A stretch of DNA of 64,000 nucleotides from Asanoa sp040676615 (GCF_040676615.1 NZ_JBFAPI010000005.1:248001-312000), one strand, 5' to 3'. Positions 8,174-16,788 are shown, numbered from the stretch's first letter. The notes: a model not told the origin generated them from the letters alone. A program made the numbers and translations.

Positions 8174-9157
8174 ATGCGGCCGTTGAGCTTCTTCCGGGCC
8201 GGTTCCATCGACGACGCGGTCGCCGCGGTCAGCGCCAACCCGGACAGCGCGTTCCTGGCCGGCGGCACCACCGAGATCGATCTGGTGCGGCTCGGCGTGG
8301 TCTCGCCGTCGTTGCTGGTCGACGTCAACGACCTGCCGCTGACCTATCTCGAAGACATCGACGACGGCGGCGTACGCATCGGCGCGATGGCCCGGATGAC
8401 CGACGTCGCCCGGGCACCGCGCATCCTCGAGCGCTATCCCGGCATGTCGCAGGCGCTGCTGCTGGGCGCCTCCGAACAGTTGCGCAACATGGCGTCGATG
8501 GGCGGCAACATGTGCCAGCGCACCCGCTGCGCCTACTTCCGCGACGGCCAGTCCCCGTGCAACAAGCGCGAGCCGGGCAGCGGCTGTTCCGCGATGAACG
8601 GCGTCAACCGCGGCCACGCCATCCTGGGCACCTCCGACCAGTGCATCGCGACCCACCCGTCCGATGTCGCGGTGGCGCTGGTCGCGCTCGACGCGGTGGT
8701 CCGCACGATCGGCCCCGACGGGACCCGGACGATCCCGATCGAGAGCTTCTTCCTGCGGCCGGGCGACACCCCGAGCGTCGAGCACCCCCTGGCCCACGGC
8801 GAGTTGATCGTCGCGATCGACGTTCCCGACCTGCCGGTCGCCCGCGCGTCCCGCTACGCCAAGCACCGCGACCGGGCCTCCTACGAGTTCGCGCTGGTCT
8901 CGGTCTTCACCGCGATGCGGGTCGACGACGCCGGCAACGTCGCCGAACTGCGGCTCGCGCTCGGCGGCGTGGGCACCGTGCCGTGGCGGGCGCACCGCGC
9001 CGAGGAGGCGCTGATCGGCCGGCCGGCGACGGTCGAGAACTTCGCGGCCGCGGCGGACGCCGAACTGCACGACGCCGACATCCGTCCGATGAACGCCTTC
9101 AAGGTGCCGTTCACGAAGCGGGCTATCGTCCGCGAGCTGAGCGAGGTGATCGCATGA
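8174..9157 (+). CDS. Molybdenum hydroxylase, FAD subunit with extra 4Fe-4S-type cysteine insert (PaoB/YagS-like)
   Basis: 327 residues. FAD-binding motifs FLAGGTTEIDL (residues 27-37) and SMGGNMCQRTRC (109-119) are present. After them come cysteines 114, 119, 129, 138 and 157 in an insert that in PaoB and in 4-hydroxybenzoyl-CoA reductase beta subunits binds a [4Fe-4S] cluster; ordinary XDH FAD subunits lack it. A GTG six bases earlier overlaps the upstream stop (GTGA) and is an alternative start; I prefer the ATG that gives MRPLSFFRAG. Electrons flow from the Mo site through FeS to FAD. Substrate class is likely aldehyde or aromatic, by family only. Confidence 0.92.
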   Translation: MRPLSFFRAGSIDDAVAAVSANPDSAFLAGGTTEIDLVRLGVVSPSLLVDVNDLPLTYLEDIDDGGVRIGAMARMTDVARAPRILERYPGMSQALLLGASEQLRNMASMGGNMCQRTRCAYFRDGQSPCNKREPGSGCSAMNGVNRGHAILGTSDQCIATHPSDVAVALVALDAVVRTIGPDGTRTIPIESFFLRPGDTPSVEHPLAHGELIVAIDVPDLPVARASRYAKHRDRASYEFALVSVFTAMRVDDAGNVAELRLALGGVGTVPWRAHRAEEALIGRPATVENFAAAADAELHDADIRPMNAFKVPFTKRAIVRELSEVIA

Positions 9158-9227
9158 GCGAGCGAAGCGAGCGGAGTCGACTCAGCCCTGCGGGCTCGTG
9201 CTCCGCCGACCGAAGGGAGGCGGCGGC
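9154..9227 (+). repeat. Short palindromic intergenic element inside the molybdenum hydroxylase operon
   Basis: The 70 bases between the FAD and Mo subunit genes start with an ATGAGCGAGCGAAGCGAGCG stretch, then contain the palindrome GAGTCGACTC and a small hairpin AGCCC-tgc-GGGCT. Its ATG overlaps the upstream stop codon. I recall near-identical starts (MSERSER...) as a dispersed element in related actinomycete genomes; only one copy is visible here, so repeat status rests on recall. Confidence 0.45.
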
Positions 9228-11471
9228 ATGAGTCCGGTCGTGGGCAAGCCGGTCAACCGGGTCGACGGGCCTGACAAGGTCACCGGGTCGGGCCGCTACT
9301 GCGGCGAGGTCGTGCTGCCGGGCCTGGCCTACGGGCTGATCGTCGGCTCCTCGATCGCCAACGGGCGGGTCGTCTCGATCGACACCACCGCGGCCGAGGC
9401 GGCCGGCGGCGTGCTGGGCATCATGACCCACCAGAACACGCCCAAGGTCGCCAACCAGCCGCACCTGCTGCCCTCGCTGGCCGGCCAGCCCGCACCGGGC
9501 GAGAGCTTCTTCCCGATGCAGGACGAGGTCGTGCACTACTGGGGTCAGCCGGTCGCGCTGGTGGTCGCCGAGTCGCAGGAGCAGGCCGCACACGCCGCCC
9601 GGCTGCTCGACATCACCTACGACGTGGGCGTGCCGATCGCCACGATCGAAGACGGGCGCTCCCAGGCGTACGTGCCGGAAATGCTCTTCGGTGGCCTGCT
9701 GCCGGCCCGCGACGAGCGCGGCGACGTCGAGGCGGCGTTGGCCTCGGCCGAGGTCACCGTCGACGCGACCTATCACTTCGCGGCCAACCACCACAATCCA
9801 CTGGAAACCGGCGTGACGACCGCGCAGTGGGACGGTGACCGGCTCACCGTCTGGGACTCGACGATGGGGGTCCGCGCGAGCCAGCTCACGGTCGCGACCC
9901 TGCTGGGCATCCCGCTGTCCGACGTCCGGGTGATCACCCATTTCGTCGGTGGCGGGTTCGGCTCCAAGGCGATGGTCTGGCCGCACGTGACGCTGGCCGC
10001 GATGGCCGCCCGGCACGTCCGCCGCCCGGTGCGGCTCGCGCTGACCCGGCCGCAGAGCTTCACCTCCAACGGGCACCGCGAGGAGCAGGAGCAGCGGATC
10101 ACCCTGGGCGCCGGCCGGGACGGCCGGTTGACCGCGATCCGGCACCAGAAGACGTCGGTCACCTCGCCGTTCGACGACTGGGCCGAGCCGGCCACCGGCG
10201 TCTCGACGCAGATCTACGGCTGTGACAACTACCTCGGCACGCACAGCCTGATCAAGGGCAACACGATGACGCCGACGTTCACCCGGGCGCCGGGGGAGTC
10301 CCTCGGTTCGTTCACGCTGGAGACCGGGATGGACCGGCTGGCGTACGAGCTCGACATGGACCCGGTCGAGTTGCGCATCATGAACCACCCGCCGGTCGAC
10401 AACCACGGCAACACCTGGTCCAGCGACGGCATGGCCGACTGCCTGCGCAAGGGCGCTTCGCTGTTCGGCTGGGCCTACCGCGACCCGAGGCCCGGTGTGC
10501 GGCAGGAAGGCAACGACCTGATCGGCACCGGCGTGGCCGGCGCCGGCTATCCGGTGGCGTTCTTCATGCCGGTGCAGCACGCCCGGGCCCGGATCTTCAA
10601 CGACGGCAGCGTCGTCATCCAGACCAGCGCGCAGGAGTTCGGCATCGGCGTGACCACGTCGATGTCGCAGGTCGGCGCCGACGGGCTGGGCGTCGACATG
10701 GGGGTGTTGCGCTTCGAGGCCGGCGACACCGACCTGCCCAACTCGACATCGGCGGTCGGCTCGATGGGCGCCACGATGGCGTCGTCGGCCGTGCACAACG
10801 CGGCCACGACGTTGCGCAACGAGCTGATCGCGCACGCGGTCAACGACTCGCATTCGCCGCTGCACGGCCTCTCGCCCAGTTCGGTGCGGGTCGCCGGCGG
10901 CCGGATGACCTCCACTCTGGACCCGTCGATCTCCGAGTCCTATTCGGACCTGTTGCGGCGCAACCGGCTGCTGGACCTGGAGGCGCTGGGCTCGTGGACG
11001 CCGCCGCCCTTCGACACCCCGCACGGCCTGCTCACCTTCGGCGCGCAGTTCGCCGAGGTGGCGGTCGACAAGGACCTGGGGCTGGTCCGGGTGCGGCGGA
11101 TGGTCGGCGTGTTCGCGCCCGGTCGCGTGCTCAACCCGAAGCTGGCGCGCAGCCAGCTGCTCGGCGGGATGCTGTGGGGGCTCTCGCAGGCGCTGCTGGA
11201 GGGCAACCAGATCGATCGCGCCACGGGGCGGTGGGCGCTGAACAACCTGGGCGAGTACCTGGTGCCGGTGCACGCCGACATCCCCGACATCCAGGTCGAG
11301 TTCGTCGAGGTCGAGGACGACGTCGTCGGCCCGCTGGGCGTCAAGGGCGTCGGCGAGGTGGGCCAGGTCGGTGCGGCGGCGGCGATCGCCAACGCGGTCT
11401 TCCACGCCACCGGCCGGCGGATGAACGAACTGCCGATGACCGCCGAGGTAGTGATGAACGGTGCCGGCTGA
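9228..11471 (+). CDS. Molybdenum hydroxylase, molybdopterin-binding catalytic subunit (PaoC/YagR-like)
   Basis: 747 residues of the xanthine dehydrogenase/aldehyde oxidase large-subunit family. It begins GKPVNRVDGPDKVTGSGRYC, has the Mo-cofactor loop FVGGGFGSKAM at about residue 240 and, near the C-terminus, VKGVGEVGQVGAAAAIANAV, whose glutamate is the catalytic base of the family. It would hydroxylate an aldehyde or heterocycle using water and pass electrons to the two partner subunits. An AAGGGAGG ribosome site precedes the ATG. No XdhC/PaoD maturation factor is adjacent. Its 3' end overlaps the following membrane-protein gene by 11 bases. Confidence 0.93.
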   Translation: MSPVVGKPVNRVDGPDKVTGSGRYCGEVVLPGLAYGLIVGSSIANGRVVSIDTTAAEAAGGVLGIMTHQNTPKVANQPHLLPSLAGQPAPGESFFPMQDEVVHYWGQPVALVVAESQEQAAHAARLLDITYDVGVPIATIEDGRSQAYVPEMLFGGLLPARDERGDVEAALASAEVTVDATYHFAANHHNPLETGVTTAQWDGDRLTVWDSTMGVRASQLTVATLLGIPLSDVRVITHFVGGGFGSKAMVWPHVTLAAMAARHVRRPVRLALTRPQSFTSNGHREEQEQRITLGAGRDGRLTAIRHQKTSVTSPFDDWAEPATGVSTQIYGCDNYLGTHSLIKGNTMTPTFTRAPGESLGSFTLETGMDRLAYELDMDPVELRIMNHPPVDNHGNTWSSDGMADCLRKGASLFGWAYRDPRPGVRQEGNDLIGTGVAGAGYPVAFFMPVQHARARIFNDGSVVIQTSAQEFGIGVTTSMSQVGADGLGVDMGVLRFEAGDTDLPNSTSAVGSMGATMASSAVHNAATTLRNELIAHAVNDSHSPLHGLSPSSVRVAGGRMTSTLDPSISESYSDLLRRNRLLDLEALGSWTPPPFDTPHGLLTFGAQFAEVAVDKDLGLVRVRRMVGVFAPGRVLNPKLARSQLLGGMLWGLSQALLEGNQIDRATGRWALNNLGEYLVPVHADIPDIQVEFVEVEDDVVGPLGVKGVGEVGQVGAAAAIANAVFHATGRRMNELPMTAEVVMNGAG

Positions 11472-12588
11472 GGCGTTATCCGAACGGCCGGTCATCAGCG
11501 CCCCGCCGCAGGAGCAACGACCGGCCGTCCGTGCCTCCATCCAGCGCAGCGTCGCGCGCCAGCCCTGGCTCGGCCTGTCCGGCCTGCTGTTGGTGATCCC
11601 GATCGCGGCGGCGCTGGCGTTCGCGCTCGACGGCCCGGCCCGATCGCTGGTGGTGATCGGCCCGCTGGTCACCTATTCCCTGGTCCCGGTCGCCGTCGTG
11701 GCGTTCTGGTGGGAGGACTGGCCCGGCACGGCACTGGCGCCGCGCTGGTTGGCCGGCTGGCTCAACACCCTGTTCATCGTCGCCGCAGGCGTCGGGCTCA
11801 CGTTTCTCGGCCAGTTGATAGCCGGCGGCGTCGACCCGCGCGGCGTCTTCGACCCGAATCCCGGGCCCGGGCACCTGCCGACGTTCCCCGCCACGCTGCC
11901 GCTGGCCGGCGCCGCGTTCGCGGCGATCCTCCAGTTCACGCTGGTGTGCGAGGGCTGGCCACTGCGCAAGCTGCCGCGGATCCCGGCCGGGCTGCTGGCC
12001 GGCGTGCTGGCCTTCGGCGCCGCGCTGCTGGTCTACTACTTCGTCGCCGATGTGCGGCCGCCTCCCGGGTCCGGGTTGCACACGCAGACGGGGCCGATGT
12101 CCGGCGGGTCGCTCGGTGCGCTGCTCGTGACGACGGGGGCCTGGCAGACGTGGCTCTACGTGACGTGGCGGGGCTGGCCGTTCAACCTGATCCGGCGGCG
12201 CTGGCTGCGGCTGTCGGCGGCCAACGCCGTGGTGATCCTGGGTGGCTGGGCCACGTACACCCTGATCCATCTCGCGGTCAGCCCCGGCCTGATCATCGCC
12301 GGCGCGGCGGCCTTCACGGCGGCGGCGCTGTCGGTCTCGATGCTGTTCGAGAACGCGGTCCGCCCGCACATCACGGCGGTGATGGACAAATGGCTGTCGG
12401 TCACGGTGGTGTCGGCGGTGGCCCTGATCCTCTACGTGGTCCTGACCGCCTACGCGCACACCGTGGACTTCGGCCACTTGGAGCCCAGCGACTTCGTGGT
12501 GCACGCCTGCCTCAACGCGCTGGCCTTCTCGGTCATCACCCACGTCGCCGTCGGCCGCCGCTGGCCGTTCGCCCGCGACCTAGCCTGA
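11461..12588 (+). CDS. Integral membrane protein with about ten transmembrane helices, function unknown
   Basis: 375 residues, GTG start inside the last codons of the Mo-subunit gene, so translation is probably coupled. After a ~35-residue cytoplasmic lead there are about ten hydrophobic segments, for example LGLSGLLLVIPIAAALAFAL, VVIGPLVTYSLVPVAVVAFW, AGLLAGVLAFGAALLVYYFV and TVVSAVALILYVVLTAYAHT. I do not recognise the family. Overlap with the molybdenum hydroxylase suggests it serves that enzyme, perhaps as a transporter or membrane partner; this is inference from gene order. It overlaps the next gene by one base (TGATG). Confidence 0.75.
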   Translation: MPAEALSERPVISAPPQEQRPAVRASIQRSVARQPWLGLSGLLLVIPIAAALAFALDGPARSLVVIGPLVTYSLVPVAVVAFWWEDWPGTALAPRWLAGWLNTLFIVAAGVGLTFLGQLIAGGVDPRGVFDPNPGPGHLPTFPATLPLAGAAFAAILQFTLVCEGWPLRKLPRIPAGLLAGVLAFGAALLVYYFVADVRPPPGSGLHTQTGPMSGGSLGALLVTTGAWQTWLYVTWRGWPFNLIRRRWLRLSAANAVVILGGWATYTLIHLAVSPGLIIAGAAAFTAAALSVSMLFENAVRPHITAVMDKWLSVTVVSAVALILYVVLTAYAHTVDFGHLEPSDFVVHACLNALAFSVITHVAVGRRWPFARDLA

Positions 12589-12998
12589 TGTCCATGGATT
12601 TCGAGGAGCTGATCGCGTCGGCGCTGGCGGTGGTCGCGCCGCGCCGCCTGCAGGGCCGTCTGGTCGGCGACGTCGGCGCGGCCCTGCTGACCTTCGACGG
12701 CAACCGCTACGTCGGGGTCTGTGTGGACACCGCCTGCGGGACAGGCTTCTGCGCGGAGGCGAGCGCGATCGCGGCGATGCTGACGGCGGGGGAGGAGCGG
12801 ATCGCCCGGATCGTCGCGGTGTGGCGCGACGAACGCGACGACCGCATCTACGTGTTGCCGCCCTGCGGCCGCTGCCGCGAGTTCATCCGCCAACTGCACC
12901 CGGACAACCTCGACACCGAGGTGGTCCTGGGCTCGACCCGGTGGGCGCCGCTGCGCGAGTTGCTGCCCGAGCACGAGTGGCCGGAAGCGATCGCATGA
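12588..12998 (+). CDS. Cytidine deaminase-like protein
   Basis: 136 residues with the zinc deaminase signature: the C-A-E motif in FCAEASAIAAM supplies one zinc ligand and the catalytic glutamate, and PPCGRCREF supplies two cysteine ligands. The three-cysteine arrangement places it with tetrameric Cdd or blasticidin-S deaminase-type enzymes rather than the histidine-containing group. Reaction: hydrolytic deamination of cytidine or a related compound. The ATG overlaps the previous stop. The weak conservation around the nucleoside-binding segment (LTFDGNRYVGVCVDTACG) leaves the substrate open. Confidence 0.8.
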   Translation: MSMDFEELIASALAVVAPRRLQGRLVGDVGAALLTFDGNRYVGVCVDTACGTGFCAEASAIAAMLTAGEERIARIVAVWRDERDDRIYVLPPCGRCREFIRQLHPDNLDTEVVLGSTRWAPLRELLPEHEWPEAIA

Positions 12999-13327
12999 CG
13001 GCCAGGGACATCCCGGTGGTCGTGGTCGACACCGATGCCGAGGCGTTTGCCTTCGCCAGCGCGGACCTGGCCGCGCAGTGGCTCGAGGCGACGGACGTCG
13101 TCGACGGCGAGTTCCACGGGTACGACGCCCTCGGAAACGTTCTGGAGATCACCGCGCGCGGCGAGGACGTCTTCGTCGCCTCGACGGACGACAACGCCTA
13201 CGACGCCGCGGTGGCGGACCTTCAGCGGGTGACGTCGCGCAACCGGGTCAGCGGAGAGTCGCTCGATGAGATGATCCGCAGCCTGATCGTGCCGCACCGC
13301 ACGCCGCTCTTCCGGCGCCTGCGCTAG
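12995..13327 (+). CDS. Hypothetical protein (110 aa) coupled to the cytidine deaminase gene
   Basis: The ATG overlaps the deaminase stop (ATGA). The protein, IPVVVVDTDAEAFAFASADL onward, is acidic with alternating strands and helices, no signal peptide and no membrane segment. A short basic tail VPHRTPLFRRLR ends it. I do not recognise a family. Coupled translation suggests function with the deaminase, but nothing in the sequence defines it. Confidence 0.65.
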   Translation: MTARDIPVVVVDTDAEAFAFASADLAAQWLEATDVVDGEFHGYDALGNVLEITARGEDVFVASTDDNAYDAAVADLQRVTSRNRVSGESLDEMIRSLIVPHRTPLFRRLR

Positions 13328-13334
13328 GTCGGCA

Positions 13335-13756
13335 GGCCGTGGGTGGCGACGTACTAGAAGGCGCTGCTCGTGGCCGCGCCGACCACGGTCGCCAGGAGCA
13401 GACTGGGCCCAGCCTGCAGGCGGCTGCTGTGCAGGACGAGGATCTTGGCGACTAAGGCGCCGTAGACATCGCGCCGAGGCCGTGGGTGAGCACGCGGGCG
13501 TCGTAGGGACTGGAGCCCGAACGCCCAGAGGCACGCGGCCGCGACCGGCAGGCTCAGCAGGAACGCCAGCAAGCCGCTCGTGCGGTCACGGGGCCGACCC
13601 ACGGCCGGCGGCGTAGGCCGAGCTTGCCGTACATCGCCAGCACCGTGACCAGTTGGACCGAACCAGACCTTCATCGCGTAGATCGACGGAAGGGCCGGGC
13701 CCAGGGAACGTCGCCCACGGCGTGTGCACCCTGCCGAAGACGCCGAGCGCGAGCGT
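13335..13756 (-). pseudogene. Decayed membrane protein gene, DUF6529-like
   Basis: Read on the minus strand in changing frames, fragments of one membrane protein appear in order: LGVFGRVHTP, then PSIYAMKVWF, then VQLVTVLAMYGKLGLRRRPW in another frame, then SGLLAFLLSLPVAAACLWAF, then YDARVLTHGLGAM in a third frame, and YGALVAKILVLHSSRL followed by an in-frame stop before YVATHGLPT. The order and motifs match, as I recall them, the small DUF6529 membrane protein family. At least three frameshifts and one stop mean it is no longer functional. No intact copy is in the window. Confidence 0.55.
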
Positions 13757-14116
13757 TCACGTTGGGCGCTCGCGCTTCGGGAGCTTGCTGACCACCGTGT
13801 CGTAGGAGGTGTCGATCGCCTCGAGGATCTCGTCGTCGGGGATGCCCGTGCCGACGGTGAGCGTGTTCCAGCCCGAGCGTCCGATGTAGGCCATCGATCT
13901 CGCCGAGTCGGGGTAGCGCCTGAGCCATTCGTCGGCGACCTCGCGGTTGGGGCCGCACTTGAGCCCGACCGTCGGCGGCGGCCCGGCACCGAGAAATGCG
14001 AAGATCTTGCTGCCCACCTTGGCGACCGTGTCGCCCTCCCACGGCTCGTCCGGCCACGCACCCGGCTTGGCCAGGCAATACGCCACCAGATCGTCCCGGG
14101 TCATGGTGGTCACCAT
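13757..14116 (-). CDS. MmcQ/YjbR family DNA-binding-like protein
   Basis: 119 residues of the MmcQ/YjbR fold (CyaY-like, double-wing DNA-binding motif): LVAYCLAKPGAWPDEPWEGD at the start, VGSKIFAFLGA and VGLKCGPNREVADEWLRRYP in the middle, and GIPDDEILEAIDTSYDTVVS at the end. The family is widespread but its role is not established. Two ATGs are close together; the longer one (MVTTMTRDD) is used. It is divergent from the VOC gene at 14183 with a 66-base shared promoter region, and its 3' end touches the decayed DUF6529-like gene. Confidence 0.85.
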   Translation of the reverse strand: MVTTMTRDDLVAYCLAKPGAWPDEPWEGDTVAKVGSKIFAFLGAGPPPTVGLKCGPNREVADEWLRRYPDSARSMAYIGRSGWNTLTVGTGIPDDEILEAIDTSYDTVVSKLPKRERPT

Positions 14117-14182
14117 ATCGCCGGCCGGACCGGTCAGGAATGAAGAAGCGTCGGTCGCCCCAGGGCCAATAGCGTCGTGGGC

Positions 14183-14812
14183 ATGACAGCAATCGAATCC
14201 GTAACCCTCGACGTGGCCGACGTCTCGGCCGCCCACCGCTTCTACACCACCGCCTTCGGCCTGGACACCACCCGGATCCGGCTACGCGACGCGCAACCGC
14301 CGACGACGGGCTTCCGCGGTTTTACGCTCTCGCTCACGGTCTCGCAGCCGGCCACGGTCAACGCCTTGTTCGAGGCGGGCCTCGCCGCCGGCGCCACGAC
14401 GCTGAAGCCGGCGGCGAAGTCGCTGTGGGGCTACGGCGGTGTCCTGCAAGCGCCGGACGGGGCGATCTGGAAGATCGCGACGTCCGCGAAGAAGGACACC
14501 GGCCCCGCCGACCGGAAGATCGACCAGATCGTGCTGCTGCTGGGTGTCGCGGACATCGCCGCGAGCAAGCGCTTCTACGTCGAACAGGGCCTGACCGTCG
14601 GGAAGAGCTTCGGTCGCGTGTACGTCGAGTTCGCGGCCGAGTCGAGCCCGATCAAGCTGGCCCTCTACCGCCGTCGCGCCCTGGCCAAGGACGCCGGCGT
14701 CGCCCCGGACGGCACCGGATCGCACCGAATCACGATCGCCGGCGACACGGACCCCTTCACCGACCCGGACGGATTCGCCTGGGAAGCGGCCCACGACAGG
14801 TCCCTGCGTTAG
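14183..14812 (+). CDS. Two-domain VOC family (glyoxalase-like) protein
   Basis: 209 residues with two VOC modules in tandem: the first begins ESVTLDVADVSAAHRFYTTA and ends VLQAPDGAIWKIAT, the second begins QIVLLLGVADIAASKRFYVE and ends FTDPDGFAWEAAHDRSL. Tandem modules usually make a pseudo-dimer with one or two metal/substrate sites. Substrate unknown. An in-frame GTG six bases upstream is an alternative start. It is divergent from the MmcQ/YjbR gene and convergent with the DUF3883-like gene. Confidence 0.85.
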   Translation: MTAIESVTLDVADVSAAHRFYTTAFGLDTTRIRLRDAQPPTTGFRGFTLSLTVSQPATVNALFEAGLAAGATTLKPAAKSLWGYGGVLQAPDGAIWKIATSAKKDTGPADRKIDQIVLLLGVADIAASKRFYVEQGLTVGKSFGRVYVEFAAESSPIKLALYRRRALAKDAGVAPDGTGSHRITIAGDTDPFTDPDGFAWEAAHDRSLR

Positions 14813-14828
14813 CCGCGAACCGGAGCTC

Positions 14829-15245
14829 TCAGGTCGGCGGGTGAGCGGCGAGCGCGTCGTAGACGGCGACCGGCCACGGGACGGTGAAGTACCGACGTTC
14901 GACGGCCCGTTCCATAAGACGCCGAAGATCTTCACCGCCGATCTGGAGGAGCCGGAAGTGGGCGGGGTTGCCCTGCCGGACGTTTTCGACGACGTAGAGC
15001 CAGAACCGCGGGTTGACGGCCGCCTCGGACCTCTGCCTCGGCTCGAGCCAGAGGTCCTGACCCCGCGCCGACTGCCCGTACGCCTTCACTTCGATGACAC
15101 GCTCGCTCCCGGCGACGTCCGCGGCGGCTCCGGTGCCGCGGATGTCCCGGGCGGTCCGGCCGTGCTCGGCCTCCCACCGCACCACGAAGGCGATCGCGGC
15201 ATCCTCAACGGTCCGGTTTCCTGTCAGCCGGAGTGGATCGGTCAT
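14829..15245 (-). CDS. DUF3883-like domain protein (138 aa)
   Basis: The core AIAFVVRWEAEHGRTARDIR, GSERVIEVKAYGQSARGQDL and NPRFWLYVVENVRQGNPAHF matches the DUF3883 domain, a nuclease-fold-like module often found in restriction and defence proteins. The E-x-K of IEVKAY and the preceding acidic residues resemble a PD-(D/E)xK centre. I place the start at 15245 because its ATGA overlaps the stop that the upstream gene would have in its conserved frame; a start at 15257 is the alternative. It may act with the upstream gene product. No methylase or helicase is nearby. Confidence 0.65.
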   Translation of the reverse strand: MTDPLRLTGNRTVEDAAIAFVVRWEAEHGRTARDIRGTGAAADVAGSERVIEVKAYGQSARGQDLWLEPRQRSEAAVNPRFWLYVVENVRQGNPAHFRLLQIGGEDLRRLMERAVERRYFTVPWPVAVYDALAAHPPT

Positions 15246-15609
15246 GGTTTCCACCATTCGCTGCTGTAGGTCCCGTCAGCCGAGAGCAGGACAACGTGAA
15301 TGTTCGCCGCGCGGCGACCGGTGCGGGTGCGGGCAGCAAGGTCGCGGTAGCGGTCGTACGCGGGCGCCTCAAAAGGTCGGCGAGCGCCTCCTGCACAGCG
15401 CCCTCCCGCGGCCAGCTCCTACCCGTGGGTCGGGTGAGGGCGGGGGCTGATACCGAGGCGAACCGCGGTGCCGGCTGGGCGCCGCCGTTCACGATCTCGA
15501 ATCCGAGTGCGCGCAGGTGCCGCAGCGCGACGTAGCCCACGTCTCGCAGCCTCGTTATGACAGCCTCCGGGTCGAGGTCCCGGCCGACCCCGTTGAGCAC
15601 GAAGTGCAC
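15242..15609 (-). pseudogene. Hypothetical gene with probable one-base frameshift, upstream of DUF3883 gene
   Basis: The GTG at 15609, preceded by GGAGGA, opens VHFVLNGVGRDLDPEAVITR and a coding-like frame up to EALADLL. At the TTTT run (15371-15374) a good frame continues one base over: FEAPAYDRYRDLAARTRTGR, then ANIHVVLLSADGTYSSEWWK and a stop overlapping the next gene's ATG. Adding one T would restore a protein of about 122 residues ending in WWKP. Either the gene is broken or the base is a sequencing error. Function is not recognised; coupling to the DUF3883 gene suggests a two-gene unit. Confidence 0.6.
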
Positions 15610-15719
15610 CAGTTGTCCTCCCGCACCGCAGAGCCTCTGGGCCGCTCACCGTACGACCGGCGGACCTGCCGCGGCACCGGGTGAGCGGGCAGGGTGTGAC
15701 GACGATCAGCGATGCCGCG

Positions 15720-16772
15720 TTACAGAGCGAGGGTGCGCAGGTCCACGGCGCCGGCCATGGCCTGCGCGCCGAGGTCGTTGAGGTGCATGCCGTCGCCGGC
15801 GTCGAGGGACGGGTGGATGTGGTCCGGGGACGCTGGGTCGGCGACCGCCCGGTCCACGTCGAAGATGCCGTCGAACGCGTCGGTGGTGCGGATCCACTCG
15901 TTCACCTCGCGCCGGGTGGCCAGCCCCTCCGGCGTGCTGATCCCGGGATAGACGGCACCCGCGAACGGACCGATGGTGGCGACCACGATCTTCAAGCCGG
16001 CGTCGTGCGCGCGGTCGGCCAGCTCCGTGAAGCCCGCGACCAGGGCCTCGGCGGTGGCCGGTGGCTCGCCGACCATGCCGGGCAGCCCGAGGTCGTTGAT
16101 GCCGAAGTGCACCAGCACGTGGGTCACGCCGGGCGTCGCGAGCACGTCGCGGTCGAAGCGGGCCAACGCGTGTTCGCCGATCTCGTCGCGGAGCAGGCGG
16201 TTGCCGGCGATGCCCTGGTTGACCACCCAACCGCGGTCGAGGCGGCGGTTGAGGTAGTCGACGGAGCGGTGGTTCGCGCCGACCGTCGAACCGACGCCCT
16301 CGAACCAGGAGTCACCGAAGGCGACCGCGATCGCCGTGTCGGCGGGGGCGTCCACGTCGACGCCCGAGACGAAGAACCGGCCTTCGACCGACTCGCCGCC
16401 CACGATGTGCGCGAGTTCGGCCGGCTTGTGCGAATAGGTGGCCAGCCCGGTCTCCTCGGGGAAGGAGAGGCTGAGCTCGAGGTCGTCGGCGACGGCCAGG
16501 TCGACCGGGTCGCTGACCGCCTCCTGCCCGGGCGGGATGACGACCTTCCCGGCGCCGTCGAAGGCAAGGTCGCGACCGTCGACCGCGGCGGACCCGATCG
16601 TCAGCGGGGCGCGGCCATAGTGGTTCGTCAGGCGTACCCGCAGACGCGAGCCACCACCGGCCAGATGGAGCACCTGACGCACGGTCTGGTCGGCGAAGCC
16701 GCGCGGCTCGCTGAGCTTGATCTGCTCGTAGGGACTGATCACGGCGGAGCGGAAACCAGCGATCCAGGTCAT
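15720..16772 (-). CDS. SGNH/GDSL-type hydrolase
   Basis: 350 residues. An N-terminal beta-rich domain (residues 1-130) precedes the SGNH hydrolase domain: block I VAFGDSWFEGVG with the serine, block II glycine in VNQGIAGNRLL, block III HFGINDLGLPG, and block V DGMHLNDLGA with the Asp-x-x-His. Such enzymes cleave esters of sugars or lipids. There is no signal peptide, so it is probably cytoplasmic, unlike most relatives of this architecture. The gene is divergent from a MarR regulator and the shared 95-base region holds two palindromes, so it is likely controlled by that regulator. Confidence 0.88.
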   Translation of the reverse strand: MTWIAGFRSAVISPYEQIKLSEPRGFADQTVRQVLHLAGGGSRLRVRLTNHYGRAPLTIGSAAVDGRDLAFDGAGKVVIPPGQEAVSDPVDLAVADDLELSLSFPEETGLATYSHKPAELAHIVGGESVEGRFFVSGVDVDAPADTAIAVAFGDSWFEGVGSTVGANHRSVDYLNRRLDRGWVVNQGIAGNRLLRDEIGEHALARFDRDVLATPGVTHVLVHFGINDLGLPGMVGEPPATAEALVAGFTELADRAHDAGLKIVVATIGPFAGAVYPGISTPEGLATRREVNEWIRTTDAFDGIFDVDRAVADPASPDHIHPSLDAGDGMHLNDLGAQAMAGAVDLRTLAL

Positions 16773-16788
16773 GCGTACGACGGTAATC

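Noticed and set aside
12995..13327. Toxin-antitoxin reading of the cytidine deaminase and its coupled small gene
   Set aside because: The deaminase is a full-length metabolic-type enzyme and the 110-residue protein has no antitoxin or immunity features.
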